DNA from: Adenophora triphylla var. japonica
Lineage: Eukaryota > Streptophyta > Magnoliopsida > Asterales > Campanulaceae
Assembly (NCBI GenBank): GCA_022495995.1
Contig: JAFEMH010002577.1
Coordinates: 124,001 to 188,000, forward strand
Direction: 5' to 3'
Length of the DNA stretch: 64,000 nucleotides
Part shown: positions 12,278 through 23,065 of the stretch, piece by piece
Numbering within the stretch: the first letter of the stretch is position 1
Layout: each line of letters begins with the position of its first letter
The notes under the pieces: generated by a model
Seen by the model: the letters and a program-made list of their open reading frames with translations, nothing else
Database searches by the model: none
What the model was told of the DNA's origin: nothing
Position numbers and translations under genes: made by a program

Positions 12278-12526
12278 AGGGGCGGAGCCAGGGGGGCATG
12301 GGGGCCACTTGCCCCCCCCTCCCCCCAGTGGCGGAAGTACAGTGGAAATTTTTATTTTTATTTTTGCCCCCCCCCCATATTTTTTTGTTATATATAATTA
12401 ACTTCAAGATTAACACTAGTGAGTGGTGTTGTTCAGCGGTAGAAGGGGTGAAGTTAAAGCCTTTGGTGTTTCCTTTCAAATCCATGTTCGAGCCCTGCTA
12501 CCTACATTTTCAATTAATTTTACAGA
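12278..12526. repeat. SINE-like or GGGGCGGAGCC repeat
   Basis: It starts AGGGGCGGAGCCAGG, an end common to dispersed repeats in dicots, followed by long C runs. Near 12426-12515 the plus strand has a tRNA-like pair of words, GTTGTTCAGCGGTAG (A-box-like) and ATGTTCGAGCCCTGC (B-box-like), about 45 bp apart. This suggests a tRNA-derived SINE. Boundaries and target duplications are not clear. Confidence 0.35.
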
Positions 12527-12528
12527 AA

Positions 12529-12667
12529 ATTTTGGGGGAAACTAGTTTCCCCAAATATTATAAAAAGTCTTGTTTTTCATTTAAAAAAAAAATTGTACGT
12601 GCTTTTGTTTCGGTTTTTAAAACAAGACTTTTTATAATGTTAGGGAGAAACTAGTTTCCCCCAAAAC
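12529..12667. repeat. Foldback inverted repeat
   Basis: Two arms of about 49 bp (12529-12577 and 12619-12667) are inverted copies of each other, separated by a ~40-bp loop. Each arm contains the smaller palindrome GGGGAAACTAGTTTCCCC or a one-base variant. The RNA would form a long hairpin. No TSD was recognised. Confidence 0.7.
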
Positions 12668-13055
12668 CTACTCTTAATTTTATTTGTCCTCCATCTTTGC
12701 TATTCTCTCTCTCTCTCTCTCCATTTCTTTCTCTTAACAGTTTTGTTTTTCTCTTTCTCCTAATTTCCTCACATTTTTTCAATCTTAATTAATTAGTTAG
12801 GCTTTTCCCATTTTATTTTATTTTTTTGGTCTTTCTTCCTATTATCCCAAGTTTAATTAGCAAATTTGAATTTATTTTTTGTACGAGTAATATATTTTAA
12901 TAAATTGTTTGCGTTAAATACTTCAACATTATTTCAATCGTTCTTTGAATTACTTACTTTTATCATTTTTGTTAACTTTCTTAATTCTTTACATTTTTAA
13001 CTAAAATACATTGTATCAAAAGTTTTAAACCAAGTTCTTAATTAGTTAAATAAAA
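12668..13055. other. AT-rich DNA with a TC run
   Basis: It contains a (TC)n run near 12703-12722. The rest is AT-rich, without a gene or transposon termini. Confidence 0.5.
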
Positions 13056-13350
13056 TATTAACGGACTTCCATTAGTGGGTAATTTAGCATTTCATAGAAT
13101 ATGAAAAGAAATGCTAAATTACAACTCATTCTTAATCTACACCATCAAGAAAAGATTAACTAAACCAAGTTCCTTAACAAACAAGGTAAGGGGATCCGCA
13201 GAAGTATTCCAACTTTATAAGGACTATCCAAAAATGAGGAGCAGAACTGCAAGGAAGAACAAACTAACAAGGAAAATTCAAGAACAAGAGGAGAAAATCT
13301 TTGCCTGCAAAACAGGATTATCATCCTGAGAGTGTCTAGCAGACATACCA
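13056..13350. repeat. Direct repeat copy 1 (left of the PQQ pseudogene)
   Basis: Blocks TAACGGACTTCCATTAG, AAGATTAACTAAACCAAG, TTCCTTAACAA..AAGGTAAGG and TCTAGCAGACAT recur in the same order and orientation at 18895-19330. The two copies flank the PQQ-propeller pseudogene. A short ORF here (13111-13329) shows no recognisable domain. Confidence 0.6.
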
Positions 13351-13357
13351 ACATTGC

Positions 13358-13871
13358 CACAGGGCCGGCTCTTGTTGTAAGGTGCAAGAAGAGGGTCCTT
13401 TGCATCGGGCCCCAAATTTTGGAGGGATCCCATTTTATCTAGGCTCATTAGCTATATAGCTTCTCATTAAAAAAAATGTAAAGTTGTGTCGAAAAGTAAT
13501 GATCAATGTAATATATTATTTTGAATTTTATTACTTAATTTTGTAAAACTTTAATATGTATATAAAAAGTACTTTTATATATATATACTCCCTCCGTCCC
13601 ATTAGTATTAGCACAAACACTATTTGCGCGAGAATTAAGAAATATGATATTTTAATAAAATGTTGTGAGTGTAAAAGAATGAGTGGAGAGAGAATGAGTG
13701 GAGGATATAATAAATTATAATGGTGTTGTGAGTATTAAAATAATGTAGGAGAGAGAATGAGTGGGGTTGGGTGAATATTTTATTAATATAAAGTTTCCTT
13801 TTTGGGAGTGTGCGGATATTAGCGGGACGCCCAAAAAGGAAAGTGTGCTAATATTAGCGGGACGGAGGGAG

Positions 13872-13904
<33 letters not shown>

Positions 13905-13987
13905 TTTTGTATTAATTTTTTAAACATATTAGGGACCCAATATTTACATTTCGCACAGAGCCCCTATAATTATTGAGACGGACTCTG

Positions 13988-13990
<3 letters not shown>
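13358..13990. mobile_element. Degenerate GGGCC-ended repeat with nested insertions
   Basis: It begins CAGGGCCGGCTCTTG and ends near TTGAGACGGACTCTGCTC, with TTTCGCACAGAGCCCC just inside. A related right-end piece, TTCGCACGGAGCCC..ACGGCCCTG, lies at 25440-25492. The family is probably a MITE or other dispersed repeat. A Stowaway-like MITE (13588-13871) and an AT dinucleotide run sit inside it. Class and boundaries are uncertain. Confidence 0.35.
13588..13871. mobile_element. Stowaway-like MITE
   Basis: 284 bp bounded by CTCCCTCCGTCCC and GGGACGGAGGGAG with TA at both outer edges. It contains GAGAGAATGAGTGG motifs typical of this family in the window. Confidence 0.88.

Positions 13991-14037
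<47 letters not shown>
13991..14037. repeat. (AT)n microsatellite
   Basis: An almost perfect AT dinucleotide run of about 46 bp lies between two MITEs. Confidence 0.95.
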
Positions 14038-14039
<2 letters not shown>

Positions 14040-14040
<1 letters not shown>

Positions 14041-14306
14041 TCCCTCCGTCCCATATTACCTTACTCATTTTGCTATTTTGGACGTCCCACTTTAAAGTTA
14101 CACTTTCCTAAAAAGGAAACTTTTTAATACTTTTTTATTCTTGGGACCCACTTGTCATACTCACAACACTTTTCAAATTTACTATTCTCTCCACTCGTTC
14201 TCTCTCCTCCCCACTCACAACTCCTACTTTAATAACATTATTCCTTATTTTTCGTTATTTTTCGTTCTCAACAGTAAATGAGTAAGTTATTATGGGACGG
14301 AAGGAG
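14040..14306. mobile_element. Stowaway-like MITE
   Basis: About 267 bp bounded by CTCCCTCCGTCCC and GGGACGGAAGGAG. The right edge is followed by TA. The left edge runs through the adjacent AT repeat, so the target site there is ambiguous. Confidence 0.8.
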
Positions 14307-14966
14307 TATATATATATGCAAGCAAGTTTCACCAGGCGGCATTCTCTCCCTTCCTCCACCAATGGCAAATTAAGCTTGCCGTCTTCTCATAATTTGTTTG
14401 GTTTACATATAATATGTTTAGCCAGTGTAGTTTTAATTTTCAAAGGCCAACATACGATTTTCTGTAGCTTGCATTATGTATTCTGATAGTTGAGAGTTGT
14501 AGTCATGTTTAGTCAAGTGATTCTGTTCATTGATGCTTTTAATTCAAGAGATGAATGCCGAAATTGGCTCTAAAATGCAGCAGGGTAAGTCACACTAGCT
14601 AGCTCTTATGCTCAAACAATTGGTTGAGGTTGGAACCAAAACCAAGCAAGAAATAACGTACGAGGACGAAATTGCAAGGGGCAGGCGGGAGGTCAGAATG
14701 ACTATTGTCTCTCCTTCCTGACACTTATCTGTATGGTGGTGGATTGAAGATAAAATAAAAATTTAGTGTAAATTGTAATTTCTTTCAACTTCAAAAAAAA
14801 AAATGTAATTCTAGAAATCAACAAATTTGGCGTAAGTGAACCATATAAGGTTACAAGAAGATGAGCATGAAACATGTGTTTATCATAATCAAATTCGAAA
14901 ATAGAGAGCCAGAAAGGGTTCTCGATTCATATAAAAGTGGAAGGAGTTATAGCTAGCCTAACCTGA
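14307..14966. other. 3' flank of the PQQ pseudogene
   Basis: No gene or repeat termini recognised. On the minus strand it would include the 3' UTR of the pseudogene at 14967-17307. Confidence 0.4.
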
Positions 14967-17164
14967 TCATTTAATTATCAGACGGACACAGAAAGCAAAG
15001 AGGGGCGTCCCAGCTGTAAAGGAAGGTTCAAACACTCCCAAACCAGATTTATACCCATTTCCAACATAAACACACCCATTGCTCACCGACATGCCTCCAT
15101 ACACAGTTGCTCCTGCCGCATATGACCACAAAATTTCTCCAGTTGCAGCTTTCATTGCGTATATAGGTCCTGTTCCATTGGTGGAACCCGCAAATACAAG
15201 TCCATTCGCCACGGTCACGGGCCCACTAGCATGGCCATTCCCCGGGTCTGCAGTTGACCACAATATCTTGCCAGTAAGGACATCCATTGCCACCCATCCT
15301 CCTGCATTTGTGGTTTCATTCAGTGGATTCTCCAGCACTATTAGCAATGTTGGTGTAGACCCTTTTTTGGTCAGCGGCTGCTCCCCATATGCCGCCTCCA
15401 CCAAATGATCCAGGACCAGCAGCCTATAATTAGTATGAGAGGTTCAATGGTCAAATATATAACTCTATCTCCGTTCTATATTACGTGTTGCAGTTGACTT
15501 GTTAAGGAATGTATTTTACTTGTACCATAATAAAGTTGCACTATGACCATTTTCCAATTTAGAAACGCGACACTTAAAAACATTGAATTTGAGTGAGGAA
15601 AGCTTACTTACAGTAGACCATACAACAGTGCCATTATCACGATCCAAAGCCCAAGCAAATCCGCTTTTCTGAACAGCTGCAACAATGTCCTTTTTGTTCC
15701 CTTTATCATCAACAATTAGCATCATTGGTGCCTCACCAAAATCAGCATTGGGGTTCGGGCCAGGCGGGCAACCAGGGGTATTAGGGTCATTACAAGCTAA
15801 ATACCATACATCATATCCACCTAGCTGTTTATACCATTTGATATCCCCAGAATTGACTCCTAGTGTGTCGGGCTTAGGCATGCATCTGAATGAGAAGGGG
15901 TTGTTTGATTATTCTCGAGTTCCTGGCATTGTTCCACAATTTAAGGAACTGAATATAGGTTTCCGGTTGCAATATATACTGAGTTTCTTGGTATATCAAT
16001 TGGAGGACTGCTACCCCATATTGCTGCTCCAGAATATCCTCCACCAAGGCTTCCATTATTATCAGGCAGTATGTACTTCTTCCATATGATAGCACCAGTT
16101 TGGATATTTAATTTGGAAAAACTGCCACGGAACGTGCAAGTTGCAACGTTGACCAATGCTTGCACCTTCTTCTAAGGATGATGTTCCCACATAGAAAGCC
16201 CTATGACGGATTTTAAGTAAAGTCAACGCTCTTATAGTCCCCGCTCTTCTCTGATTAATTAGTTTATTAAAAAAATAGTCTTGCATTACATATATCTGAT
16301 TCTATTTCCTCGGGTACTTTTTTTTTTGGTAGGATTTTAAAGTGGCATTGCTGTTCAAGTTGAAATTATGTCAACAAGCACGCACGTCTTTTCAAATTAG
16401 ACAGCAATCAAGAAAGTTGACCTCTCGTAAAAACTACCAGGATATACTATAGACAAATAAAGGAAATTTAATAGTCTTTCCTAAACATTATATATCATGC
16501 TGATCTTAGAAGTAAGATTGATAGCAGAAAATTTGAGATTCTTAAACTTAGATAGATACTTATACAGTTACGCATGCGTAAGCAGAATAGTTTTTTGCAA
16601 GAAAATTAGTGAAACTGACCTGGCGTGATAAGTTCCAGACATGGTAATAACAATGGTGAAATGACTTTCGAGCTGAGAGGACCAGACCAGCTCTCCGGTT
16701 GCTAATTTCAAGGCAATAACAATTGCAGGTCCATAGATACCAACGATGAGAAGCTCACCAGCTATAGTTGGGCTGGATCTAAAGACAGACGAGTTAACCC
16801 CAGGAATGAGTCCTGTGGCATTAAGACCTGTTAGCTGATGAACATTCTGCTGCCACACAAGTGAGTCATCTGATGCTTTGACTGCATAGATGTTGCCATT
16901 CCAGCTTGGGAAATAAAGGGTCCCATTGAATATTGTTGGGGTTGCTGTTATGTCTTTTCCTGCGAAGAATTCTCACTTGAGAGTAAGATTTGATACAGTT
17001 GAAAGACTAATCTTGGTTTCTTTATCAGTATATCTTCGGTTGAATATATCACCACCATGGTTCAACCAATCTCCAGTAGGCCGGTCTCCCTCTTCACCCC
17101 ACTGCAATCAAAACAATGCAAAAATCAAATTAGACAATAACATCATAAGTTTGAGTTTTCGTGA

Positions 17165-17198
<34 letters not shown>

Positions 17199-17307
17199 AA
17201 GGCTTACGTTACTTACATATGAATCTGCATTGGCACTAATAAGGACCAGTGAAAGTATGCTAGGAAGAAGAACGGCAAAGTGGGAAGTACTGAGCTGCAG
17301 GCTTCAT
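14967..17307 (-). pseudogene. Polyvinylalcohol-dehydrogenase-like (PQQ beta-propeller) pseudogene
   Basis: Four exons can be traced on the minus strand: 17307-17217 (signal peptide; FAVLLPSILSLVLISANA is visible), 17101-16620, 16200-15612 and 15423-14967. GT..AG borders are sound at GTAAGT, GTCAGT and GTAAGT. PQQ-propeller blades are recognisable, for example LYFPSWNGNIYAVKASDDSLVWQ, GELLIVGIYG, WALDRDNGTVVW and GCVYVGNGYKSGLGVFEPS. Lesions: a frameshift between the ATG and the signal peptide; a TGA where the family has Trp (LTLK*EFFAGKD, about 16977); a frameshift in exon 3 after EEGASI; a stop after NLYSVP; a frameshift before PKPDTLGVNS; and a frameshift in exon 4 before NETTNAGG. Family members are secreted oxidoreductase-like proteins of uncertain plant substrate. 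A functional product is very unlikely. Confidence 0.82.
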
Positions 17308-18714
17308 GACTTTTAACATGGTGATCATAGAAACAAATAATAGCTAACAACAATTTTATGAGAGAAAATGAACAATACAGAAAGCAAAATATTGCAAATG
17401 TATTTGTTAGCTGAATCCATACATTATGGTTTCTACTTATAGAAAGGAAACACACAGCTAGCTAACTAGTTGATTACAACAAACTAACAGTCATAACAAG
17501 CTAACTGTCAAACACCATATTTACAGACTTCTCCCTTTATGAATACATAAATACATTAAGCACCCTTATCAGTATCAGCTGTATCCTTAACAAGGCTCCA
17601 TATTAAAGTGGGTTGTCGTAATGTTTGTTTTGCTTCTCAAAAGACATTTCTATTTATGGAATGTTCGGCATTGTTGTAACTTGGCTTGCTCTGACACTTT
17701 CTTAATTCGAACTGGATTTGACCAAAATCATGCATGTGAAACAATTAATCACTAGAGTTCTGCACTTAACTGGTCCATATAAACTTATCTATAGTAATGT
17801 TAGTGAAAGCTCTCCATGAATACGCTAAATGGAGTTAAGGATGGCAGTTTTAACGTCTGACCTGTTGTTGTTTGTGTTTAGGAGCAGGAACAATAGCAGA
17901 AGGATCTCTGAGCTCTACGTAGTCTGAAATGCAGTACACACTAGAAGTTAGAAGCCTTCCCAAGGTTGGTTAAGACAGACAGCTGCGGCAAGGTTTTATT
18001 TGTAGATGTTACCGGGAGAGGTTCAACAAATTTAATGGAGAGAATAATGCTAACAATCTTTTATCTACATTTCATTTTCAAAGTAGGTGATTATCATATT
18101 AATTAGTAGATAGTCAGTATTAATCTTCTTTTTTTCCAGTGTGTATAATTTGAAATTAGAATAGGCATTGACAAATTCATATGATGCTTTAAATCTATGG
18201 TGAGAAAGATTATCCAACAAAGTAATTGAATCATTCTTCTTCTTCCGGTTTTGAGATACAATTATCTATTGTGCCATGCTCAAGAACGCAATCCATGAAG
18301 TCTAATTCGTCTTCTTCTCCTCCTCTAGTCCCAAAAGTCACAGCAAGCAAACCTTAATTGACTCCTCAACCTTGGTGCAAGATCAAAAGTTAACTTCCGC
18401 ATTTGTTTTTTAAAACCTCAAATCACAATAAATGATGTACCTGTTAACTTGGAATTCTCTCATAATTAGACATCTAAGAAAATAACTGTCATTTTTGTGC
18501 ATCACCTGCGCTCGACAGCCATCAAAGCATACACTAGATGAGGATATGATGACTGCACACCTTCGTTACAGGGATAATTATGAAAGGCTTTAATTCCCAA
18601 GCTAAGAGGCCATGGTTGGTTTCTATTGTGAGCCCGTACTATCCTTTTAATCCATGCAAAAGTGTGCTCGAGATTCTGTGCGAGATAACGCTATATTACT
18701 GTTGGTAGAATAAC
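17308..18714. other. Intergenic DNA upstream of the PQQ pseudogene
   Basis: It should include the former promoter of the pseudogene. A GT/GA dinucleotide run (17166-17199) lies in its first intron. Otherwise I see no gene, LTR or MITE. Confidence 0.4.
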
Positions 18715-18790
18715 AGCTAAACCTAACCCTTCCCCGGACCCTCGCTACGTGAGGATACTTTGGTGCACCAGGCTGCCCTTTTTAGAGTAA
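18715..18790. repeat. SINE-like fragment
   Basis: The words CCCTTCCCCGGACCCTCGC and TGGTGCACCAGGCTGCCCTTTTTA resemble the 3' part of tRNA-derived SINEs common in dicots. The tRNA-like head is not clear. Confidence 0.35.
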
Positions 18791-18894
18791 CAACTAAACC
18801 TAGTAGAAGTAATCATAGCATCGAAATAAAGACGTAATGTCATATAAACTCATTAGAGCTAATTAATTGAGGGTTAAATTTCAGTTTATTGTTT

Positions 18895-19330
18895 ACTAAC
18901 GGATTCCACTAGAGGGTAGGTTCTGTATTCATTTACTCGTACTTACATCTACATGGTTAGCATTCAAGAAGATTAACTAAACAAAGTTCCTTAACAAGGT
19001 AAGGGCACAGAACAGGGGATCCCCAGAAGTATGCTAACTTCAGAGAGCTTTACAATGCTCCCTCCGTCTCATTTGAAGAGGTGTGTATGACCTAGAATGC
19101 AAAATATGGAACATGAGTTAACAATTGAATAATTTTCTAAATTTTTCCCTCAATACAACAGAATTCAAACGAGGAGGCAATATTTGAATTCAAACTAAGT
19201 AGGAAATAAAAGTTGTAGTCAATTGGTTAAAATAGGACTATTCAAAAAGGAATGCAAACCTACTTATTTGGGATGGAGGGAGTAGTATTTTAATCAGTGA
19301 AAAAATCTCTAGCAGATATTGGAACAAGAA
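18895..19330. repeat. Direct repeat copy 2 (right of the PQQ pseudogene)
   Basis: The counterpart of 13056-13350, with the same block order. It is interrupted by a Stowaway-like MITE at 19058-19282. The block TCTCTAGCAGATATT follows the MITE as TCTAGCAGACAT follows in copy 1. Confidence 0.55.
19058..19282. mobile_element. Stowaway-like MITE
   Basis: 225 bp bounded by CTCCCTCCGTCTCATTTG and TTGGGATGGAGGGAG. Target duplications are eroded. Confidence 0.75.
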
Positions 19331-19780
19331 GCTTCTCACATTAAGTTAGCTTAAAGTCTTGAGGTAACTCAGTTTAAGATGAAAGCTCTGAGAAAGAGAA
19401 GGGAAAAAAATGCAGCGTTACAGAAAATCTTTTGACAATATCACATGCATGATAATAGCAAACAAGTCTTCTACTTCAGGTTGGAGGAAAAAGAAATTAG
19501 TACGCTCATAGTATAAATAACAATTTAATTGAAATAAACTAAGTCCGCATCGATCAAACTAGAGTATATTCAGATATTTGAACAATGAAACTAAACTTTG
19601 CTGCAAATGCTTTATTTGTTTGTACATCGCTTGTACAATACTAAAACTGCACTAATATTATCATTATTTAGCAATGCAACATTTATTTTGGGACAGACAA
19701 AACAGAAAGTGCATTATTTCTTATGGGACAGAGGGAGTAAATGCTAATTATAGAGACTGGGAAAACAAGGTAAGTGAATA
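19283..19780. other. Intergenic DNA with one eroded MITE end
   Basis: A lone TTATGGGACAGAGGGAG terminus near 19721-19738 shows an old Stowaway-like MITE whose partner end I cannot place. No gene is seen. Confidence 0.4.
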
Positions 19781-20035
19781 CTCCCTCCGTCCCAAAAAGG
19801 TTGTCCCTCTTTGATTTCCATGGTCAATTAAATCAAATTTTAATCGTAAATTTTATGGAAATCTAGGCATCTCTAGACAATTATAAAAATTGATATTGAA
19901 AGTATTCCTAATGGTGGAACACAACAATTTTTAAAATTGCATAAAGATATCTAAATTTTCATAAAGTTATGGTCAAAGTTCGATTGAGTTGACCATGAAA
20001 GTCAAAGTGAGACAAACTTTCCGGGAGGGAGAGAG
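19781..20035. mobile_element. Stowaway-like MITE
   Basis: 255 bp starting CTCCCTCCGTCCC and ending CGGGAGGGAGAGAG, with TA on both sides. The right end is slightly degenerate. Its interior (TTGACCATGAAAGTCAAAGTG) resembles the MITE at 60784-61021. Confidence 0.78.
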
Positions 20036-20574
20036 TACTTGCCAAGTGCATACCTTCAAGGTATAGCACTAAGAGTATCACTGAGGCTAGCATATAAAAT
20101 TGAGAAAGATGGACAGGTATATCTAAACATATATAAAAACCTTCTTACCAGCCCGTTTCTCAGGTAACTATCATTTGTCATTTGCTTCAGCAGCTTCATG
20201 AAACGGACATACAATAATAAGCACGAGCAACTTATATATAATCCCCAATTGCAGGAGAAAGGTGCTGGAATAAAGTACACTTTTCTGAGATTCTAAAAGC
20301 TTATTAAGCTAGCTTTCATTTTCTTTTCATTTTGAACCAAATAAGTAAACATACACCAAAAGTTCACCATAAAAAGGTACAAGCAGCAAAAACTGCTCCT
20401 AAAATTTCTAAGCCAGAAACAAAAAGCACAAGGCAGGCCTCAAAGACTACCTGAAAAGCTTACCTCCTATTTCTATCTTCTGGGCAACAGCTGTTAAAGG
20501 AAATAGAAAAAAGAAGATGCCATTAAGGAACCGAGACTCCAAAGTTACGAACAACTCAATATGGTGATAACAAC
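20036..20574. other. 3' flank of the PPR gene
   Basis: It holds the presumed 3' UTR and downstream DNA of the minus-strand PPR gene. No other gene or repeat boundary was recognised. Confidence 0.4.
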
Positions 20575-22383
20575 TTATGCTTCAAGATTGGCTTCTTTCT
20601 CCTTGACTCCCTCCTCATCCAACTCCTTAACAGCTCTTACAAGTCCTTCTGTGCTTCCATTAAGTTGCAAACCATTCTTCTTCATCTCCTTCACTAGCTT
20701 TTCTGCAGTCGGCCAATCTGCAGCTTTCAAGCACAGAGATTGAATCAGCTTATTATACTCGTCAACAGTTGGTTGAACCCCATGATTTTTCATCTCAGCC
20801 AAAAGTTTCACAGCCTTGTCAAATTTTTCAATCTTGCAATACCCCCTGATGATGGTATGATACATCACAGGAGTCAACTTACGGTGGTTCTTCTTTGCCT
20901 CGGCCAGGACTTTGGCAGCCTCCTCCATCTCACCGCCTTTGGCATAACCACTCATAATCACACTGAATGTGTACAAGTCAGGTTTCAGACCCCTACTTTC
21001 CATCACTTTCATTATCTTCTTTGCCTCTTCCAGATACCCAGCCTTGGAAAAGCTGTTGATAATCATATTGAACACTGCATTTCCCGGAGGAGGACCAGCA
21101 TCAATCATCTTAAACAATAAAACCCTTGCTGCTTCAACATCCTTGATCCTACACAAGCCCTGAATGACACTGGCAAATGGCTTAATAGCATATTTTCGCT
21201 TTTCTCCTGAGAAATCATCCAACATCTCCAAAGCCAAATAAACTGATTCATCATCTCCGTTTTCCCGATCACAAAGAGAGCAGATCAGAACATTAGCAGA
21301 AGACTGGGGAGGATATTTCCCCTTCACCTTTGCTGATAGATAAACAGAATGAGCCTCTTTGACCTTCTGCTTTTTGGAAAGTAAACAAATCATGTTCCCA
21401 ATTTTCTCTGGTTGTTCAGGAAGGAGTCCCTCATTGAGCATCTTATCGCAAACAGGTCCAACCCGGTCAAGGATAGAGCGCTTACAAAGACCTTCAAGAG
21501 TACAGTAATAGGAATCAGCATCAGGAACACATGAGAATTTCTCAAAGAGGCTAAACACCTCATGCCCAGCCAAACCTTTACCCAATCTCGAAAAACAAGA
21601 TATCAATTGGTTGAGAATCGCAGTAGTCACCACAACATTCTCCCTTTCTCCAACCTCCTTAACAATATCCCACAACCCATACATGGAATTCCTAGTAAGC
21701 TGCGCAGAAGAACAAATAGCACGAACAAGAGACTCTAGAGTTGTAGTGGTAAAACAAAAACCATTTTGATTCTTGGGAGAATCAGCCCATTTGGAGAACA
21801 AAAGTAAATTCTCCTTAGGAACATCTGAACTTTCCAATACCTTCAGCACAAACTCCTCATTCAGAGTCAAATCCAAACTGTTGAGTTGAGACTCAATCGA
21901 CTCACCAGAATCACTAGTACTACTCATGAGCAAAGACAACACACTCTCTAATTTCTCCAGATCTAAGTCCTGAATTCCATCATTTTCTACCACCACTGAT
22001 TCATTGTCATCCATTGTTGATGTAAACGGCAAGGGAGAAGCGAGCTCCTCTTGCCACTCTTCAGATAAGTTAAAGCTGCTGTTTTCATCAAACACTCCGT
22101 TGTTTTCAGCGGAAGTATCAGCTTCTTCGCTGATCGATTCAGGGAACAGAGATGGCTCAGGGGCGTAATCAGGAAAAGGGTCGATGGAATCGTGAGAGAA
22201 GAATCTAGGGTTTAGGGGATAGGGGGTTATGGGACTGAGGAAACGTGAAGGAAATGGGTGTTGTACCTCATGTGGGGTCGTGGTTTTCGAGACTGGAAGC
22301 AATTTTGATCTTGCTGCTCCGGCGCCGGCGAGTCTGCCGAGCTCACAAGCTCTCCTTGCCGCTAGTGCTCTTGATCTCCACAT
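20575..22383 (-). CDS. Pentatricopeptide repeat protein, probably mitochondrial
   Basis: An intact, intronless 602-residue ORF. The N-terminus (MWRSRALAARRACELGRLAG) is rich in Arg and Ala and lacks acidic residues over the first ~13 positions, as in mitochondrial presequences. An acidic, Ser-rich linker follows (about 75-130). PPR units are clear in the C-terminal third: about 435-468 (VFNMIINSFSKAGYLEEAKK), 469-505 (YTFSVIMSGYAKGGEMEEAA), 506-539 (YHTIIRGYCKIEKFDKAVKL) and 540-575. More divergent units lie upstream. There is no E, DYW or SMR domain, so it is a P-class protein; these bind organellar RNA and affect stability, splicing or translation. It resembles the Arabidopsis At3g02650 group as I remember it, which would need a search to confirm. 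Lack of introns is normal for the family. It is the only clearly intact host gene here. Confidence 0.9.
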   Translation of the reverse strand: MWRSRALAARRACELGRLAGAGAARSKLLPVSKTTTPHEVQHPFPSRFLSPITPYPLNPRFFSHDSIDPFPDYAPEPSLFPESISEEADTSAENNGVFDENSSFNLSEEWQEELASPLPFTSTMDDNESVVVENDGIQDLDLEKLESVLSLLMSSTSDSGESIESQLNSLDLTLNEEFVLKVLESSDVPKENLLLFSKWADSPKNQNGFCFTTTTLESLVRAICSSAQLTRNSMYGLWDIVKEVGERENVVVTTAILNQLISCFSRLGKGLAGHEVFSLFEKFSCVPDADSYYCTLEGLCKRSILDRVGPVCDKMLNEGLLPEQPEKIGNMICLLSKKQKVKEAHSVYLSAKVKGKYPPQSSANVLICSLCDRENGDDESVYLALEMLDDFSGEKRKYAIKPFASVIQGLCRIKDVEAARVLLFKMIDAGPPPGNAVFNMIINSFSKAGYLEEAKKIMKVMESRGLKPDLYTFSVIMSGYAKGGEMEEAAKVLAEAKKNHRKLTPVMYHTIIRGYCKIEKFDKAVKLLAEMKNHGVQPTVDEYNKLIQSLCLKAADWPTAEKLVKEMKKNGLQLNGSTEGLVRAVKELDEEGVKEKEANLEA

Positions 22384-22388
22384 CCTTT

Positions 22389-22408
22389 CTCCCTCTCTCT
22401 CTCTCTCT
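22389..22408. repeat. (CT)n microsatellite in the PPR 5' leader
   Basis: A pyrimidine run just upstream of the PPR start codon, (GA)n on the coding strand. Such GA-rich leaders are common near plant transcription starts. Confidence 0.8.
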
Positions 22409-22539
22409 AAGTCTCTCTGTCCGCAGTGAAGTAGGTTTCCGCCGTCCGTCGTTGGTGACTGCGGTTACTAAACCCTGCGAGTGAAATTAGGCGCCAGTGG
22501 TTCAAGCCAGGTTTAGAATGAATCCAACAATCTAAAATA

Positions 22540-22770
22540 CTCCCTCCGTCCAATATGTGCTTCACCCTTTTGGGTGGGCACGCAAATTATGAAAATGGGA
22601 GGGAAAAAAAATGTTGTGAGTGTAATTTGAAAATAAAAGAGAGAATTAGTGGAGAAAATAGTAAATTATAATGGTGTTGTGAGTATTAAAATAATGTAGG
22701 AGAGAGAATGAGTGGAGGATATAGTAAAGATTCTTTGCCAAAAAAGAAAAGGTGAAGCTTCTAACGAGAT
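22540..22770. mobile_element. Stowaway-like MITE, right end eroded
   Basis: It starts CTCCCTCCGTCCAAT and shares TGCTTCACCCTTTTGG, GTGGGCACGCAAATTA and GATTCTTTGCCA..GGTGAAGC with the complete copy at 28766-29043. The right TIR is missing. It lies about 150 bp upstream of the PPR start codon. Confidence 0.75.
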
Positions 22771-22994
22771 ATTAACAATCATTTATAATTGTTTCATTCA
22801 ATCTACGCAATTTTTTATTAGGTTAAAATGATATTACAGAATTTTGTATATAAAATTGGTAATAATTCGAACTTCATTACTCGAAATGCGAGTACACTCA
22901 CAAAATTAATTAGTTAACATTATTATTGAATTATTGCAGATAATGCTACTGTACTCACGCAGTTATGATGATCATGAAACAAGTAAGCTAATTT
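22771..22994. other. AT-rich intergenic DNA
   Basis: Short AT-rich spacer between a MITE and the split tandem array; nothing recognised. Confidence 0.4.
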
Positions 22995-23065
22995 GTAGTA
23001 CCAGTGCTTGATTTTCGTAATACCAGTGTTTGTAATTGATTTGTTTGTGCTTATGATGTGATAGC
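22995..23065. repeat. Left part of the ~94-bp tandem array
   Basis: TACCAGTGCTTG, ATACCAGTGTTTG and TGTTTGTGCTTATGATGTGATAGC match the monomer words of the array at 26000-26800. The array is interrupted here by the hAT element. Joining the two sides across one copy of the target duplication restores a recognisable monomer. Confidence 0.75.
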
